Positions 61,954-64,000 of a DNA stretch of 64,000 nucleotides are shown in pieces. Below the pieces are notes generated by a model. That model made no database searches, was not told the origin of the DNA, and saw nothing but the letters and a program-made list of their open reading frames with translations. Within the stretch, counting starts at the first letter, position 1. Each line of letters begins with the position of its first letter. This DNA comes from Lewinellaceae bacterium (GTDB lineage Bacteria; Bacteroidota; Bacteroidia; Chitinophagales; Saprospiraceae). Both the position numbers and the translations under genes were made by a program. The stretch lies in contig JACJXZ010000011.1 in the NCBI GenBank assembly GCA_020636375.1, positions 124,001 through 188,000 of the forward strand, in the 5' to 3' direction.

Positions 61954-61992
61954 GCTGGCAGATAATAATAAATTTGCTCTGGCAGCCTACTC
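61948..61992. terminator. Bidirectional hairpin between convergent genes
   Basis: GAGTAGGCTG (61948-61957) pairs with CAGCCTACTC (61983-61992) across an AT-rich loop. It overlaps the stop of the Rpn-family gene and lies 25 bases from the stop of the M1 peptidase, so it probably serves both. Confidence 0.6.
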
Positions 61993-62016
61993 CTATATTC
62001 TTCTTTGGAGAAAAGA

Positions 62017-64000
62017 TCAACTCCCCGCCTTCACCTTCTTCACATTGTCGTCCGGAATCCGGTCGATAAGGTAGTAGTTCGGGTCGATACCCGCTTCGTA
62101 GGGCAATTCATCGACAATGATCGTGAATTTCGGATCAGGTTCCGTAATCAGGTGGCGTTCCCAGTAAAGCGCCTCGCCTCGTTTTTTCCCCTCCGCCGGC
62201 TCGGCATAAACACCAATGTCGATCCAGTCATTGATCGGTACAGGCGTTTCTGCTCCCAGGGTATCCGCCCGGAACTTGCCGGTATGCACATCAAATGATA
62301 CTTCATATTTACCGTTGTCCAACTTCCGGTAAACAGGGTCGCCCATGCGGTTATCAAACAAGGTAATGGTTTCGAACAGGTCAGTGATCAGGTATTGCAG
62401 GGAATCCGGGGTATGCGCCCGGAAGGCGCCCACCAGGTGATGGGAAGTGGGATAGGGGGGGGCGTTATAGGCAAAGGAGTCGATCATCGTGCGCAGGGCC
62501 GCATTTACATTTTCCTCCCCGATCATCTCCTTAAGGTAGTACATCGCTACGCTGCCTTTGCGGTAATGGATATACCCCTGGCCGGGATAGACTTCCATCA
62601 GCGGCTTTTCGCGTTCCGTTTCGCTGCCGCGCCCGCGCAGGTAGCGGTCCATCTCGTAGCGAAGGAACTTCTGCATCTGCTCCCGGCCGTACTCCTTTTC
62701 CATGACCATCAAAGCGGAATATTGCGACATGGTTTCCGAGAGCAGGGTGGCGCCCTGCATCCTGGCGCCGATAACCTGGTGGGCCCACCACTGGTGGGCC
62801 ATTTCGTGAGCAACGACGTAAAATACCATGTCGATGTCTTCTTCGTCTTCGATCTGAGCGATAAAGCCGATGCCTTCGGAATAAGGCATCGTTCCCGGGA
62901 AAGCCTGGGCAAAGCTGGCATACCGGGGGAATTCGATAATGCGCGCCTGCCTGTGCGTATAAGGCGAGAAGTTCTGCGTATAATATTCCAGCGACCGTCG
63001 GATCGACCGCAGCATGTTCTCTACATTGTATTCATGACCCTGGTGGTAATACACCTCCAGCTTTACTCCGTTCCATTCTTCCCGCGCCACTTCGTAATCG
63101 GCGGAAATGAAAGAGTAAAAATTAAGGGAAGGATGGTCCAGTTGGTAATGAAAATAACGGCGGCCACCCTCTTCCCACTCTTTGAGCAGGCTGCCCGGGG
63201 CTACGGCGAGCTGATCTTTGGAGGTGCTAATTACGGTTTCCATGGTGATCCAGTCCGAATTGGCGTCCAGGTAATGCCGCCGGCAATTATCCGAACAATG
63301 GCGCTCGAGCGGGGGGACAACCTCCTGCTCCGGCAGGCCGTATTTTTTCCTGTACCGCTTTTCGCTGAGTTCACGGCTGGTCTGATACCCAAACTGCGGC
63401 GTGACATCCGTCGTGTTGAAGAAGGAACCGTTGGGCACCACCTGGGTGAACCGTACCTGGTTTTCGAAGCCTCGGGTATCGAGCTTGGCCGTGTATCGGA
63501 ATTGAATGCTGTCGCCCGGCGCCAACGCGGGATGGAACGCATAGAAGCAGACGTTCTGTTCTCCGTCGTCCCAGAGCACCTCGCCGCCTTCTATGTCAAT
63601 TTCCAGTTCTATATAGGGCAGTAAATTGACGAAGAGGGTATCTATCGGCCAGCCGCTGTTGTTGAAAAGGGTGAGTTCCCCTTTGACCTTCAGCCCTCGC
63701 TGTTCCGGGAAGATATCGATGGTGTAATCAATATCGGTAACGTAGGGGACAGCCATGTCCCGATATTGCTTGTATCGTTCTTCATAATCGGCGCTCAGCT
63801 TCCGGGCTTCTTTGGGCGTCCGGTAAGTGTTCAGCACCTGCGTATTGTAAAAGACGAATCCGGCTGCCCCCCCCCACAGGCCCACCAGGCTAAAGAAGGC
63901 AGCTTTGGAACTGGCCCTGTACCGCAGGCCGGCATTATAGCTTCGTTTGTTCCAGGCCGTATCCTTACCCCGGATCCAGAAAAAAACGGCGAACCCCACC
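62017..64000 (-). CDS. M1-family metallopeptidase domain protein, 5'-partial
   Basis: About 660 residues of C-terminal sequence; the start is beyond the window. One transmembrane helix near the visible N-terminus (FFSLVGLWGGAAGFVFYNTQ) precedes a large extracytoplasmic part. An N-terminal M1 beta-sandwich (YTIDIFPEQRGLKVKGELTL, SGWPIDTLFVNLLPYIELEI) leads to the zinc-binding HEMAHQWW at ~residue 400 with the distal Glu in LLSETMSQYSALM, then a helical C-terminal domain. In Bacteroidota, such domains are often fused behind an ABC-2-type permease; the transmembrane helix here would be its last one (inference). Peptidase specificity unknown. Confidence 0.9.
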   Translation of the reverse strand, partial: VGFAVFFWIRGKDTAWNKRSYNAGLRYRASSKAAFFSLVGLWGGAAGFVFYNTQVLNTYRTPKEARKLSADYEERYKQYRDMAVPYVTDIDYTIDIFPEQRGLKVKGELTLFNNSGWPIDTLFVNLLPYIELEIDIEGGEVLWDDGEQNVCFYAFHPALAPGDSIQFRYTAKLDTRGFENQVRFTQVVPNGSFFNTTDVTPQFGYQTSRELSEKRYRKKYGLPEQEVVPPLERHCSDNCRRHYLDANSDWITMETVISTSKDQLAVAPGSLLKEWEEGGRRYFHYQLDHPSLNFYSFISADYEVAREEWNGVKLEVYYHQGHEYNVENMLRSIRRSLEYYTQNFSPYTHRQARIIEFPRYASFAQAFPGTMPYSEGIGFIAQIEDEEDIDMVFYVVAHEMAHQWWAHQVIGARMQGATLLSETMSQYSALMVMEKEYGREQMQKFLRYEMDRYLRGRGSETEREKPLMEVYPGQGYIHYRKGSVAMYYLKEMIGEENVNAALRTMIDSFAYNAPPYPTSHHLVGAFRAHTPDSLQYLITDLFETITLFDNRMGDPVYRKLDNGKYEVSFDVHTGKFRADTLGAETPVPINDWIDIGVYAEPAEGKKRGEALYWERHLITEPDPKFTIIVDELPYEAGIDPNYYLIDRIPDDNVKKVKAGS

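Overview
The window is a GC-rich, gene-dense stretch of chromosome from a member of the Bacteroidota, most likely a Saprospiria-type organism (inference). Supporting signs are C-terminal sorting domains of the type IX secretion kind, a PorV/PorQ-family barrel, a TonB-dependent receptor with an N-terminal carboxypeptidase-regulatory-like domain, a short CarB without the C-terminal allosteric domain, DUF5686, DUF4230 and DUF3108 families, and promoter-like TTG / TAnnTTTG signals. I saw no rRNA, tRNA, CRISPR array, transposase-bearing IS element or reverse transcriptase.

Layout. 1-4.3 kb: the end of a molybdopterin oxidoreductase with apparent frameshifts, a YHS-domain protein, an AraC-type regulator with two HTH modules, then repeat-filled spacers. 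4.4-11.1 kb: a three-gene locus made of an EAD11-like/inactive-STAND protein, a MoxR AAA+ ATPase and a 1460-residue membrane protein ending in a formylglycine-generating-enzyme-like (FGE) fold. This matches the MoxR/iSTAND conflict systems known from comparative genomics of multicellular bacteria. The last ~100 bases of the third gene look like the variable region of a diversity-generating retroelement (DGR). This is the most interesting locus in the window. 11.5-13.5 kb: a lemA plus two TPM-domain genes. 13.9-19.8 kb: meaB, a PaaG-like hydratase, paaD, an uncharacterised protein and a fatty acid hydroxylase. 20.4-26.5 kb: DinB-like, vWA, 4-helix sensor-like, class III cyclase and acidic proteins, with a truncated NTF2-like fragment against the cyclase. 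26.5-30.4 kb: carB and a lipoprotein.

31.0-40.1 kb is a co-directional surface module: TonB-dependent receptor, 1389-residue secreted protein, PorV-like barrel. 40.1-46 kb holds greA, a HIT protein, a propeller protein, ruvC, a flippase-like membrane protein, DUF3108 and DUF4230. 46.2-60.7 kb, nearly all on the minus strand, holds a DUF5686 protein, an M20 amidohydrolase, an APC permease, a vanadium-haloperoxidase/PAP2-like protein, a split secreted propeller gene, an OmpA-family protein and a GH65-family enzyme. The window ends with an Rpn/PD-(D/E)XK protein carrying an EKGM repeat and the C-terminal part of an M1 peptidase.

The intergenic DNA is unusual. Almost every spacer over 200 bases holds a different short degenerate tandem repeat, a 75-91 bp direct repeat, or a long inverted repeat. 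Several of these recur at distant places and two kinds occur inside the reading frame of the large conflict-system gene.
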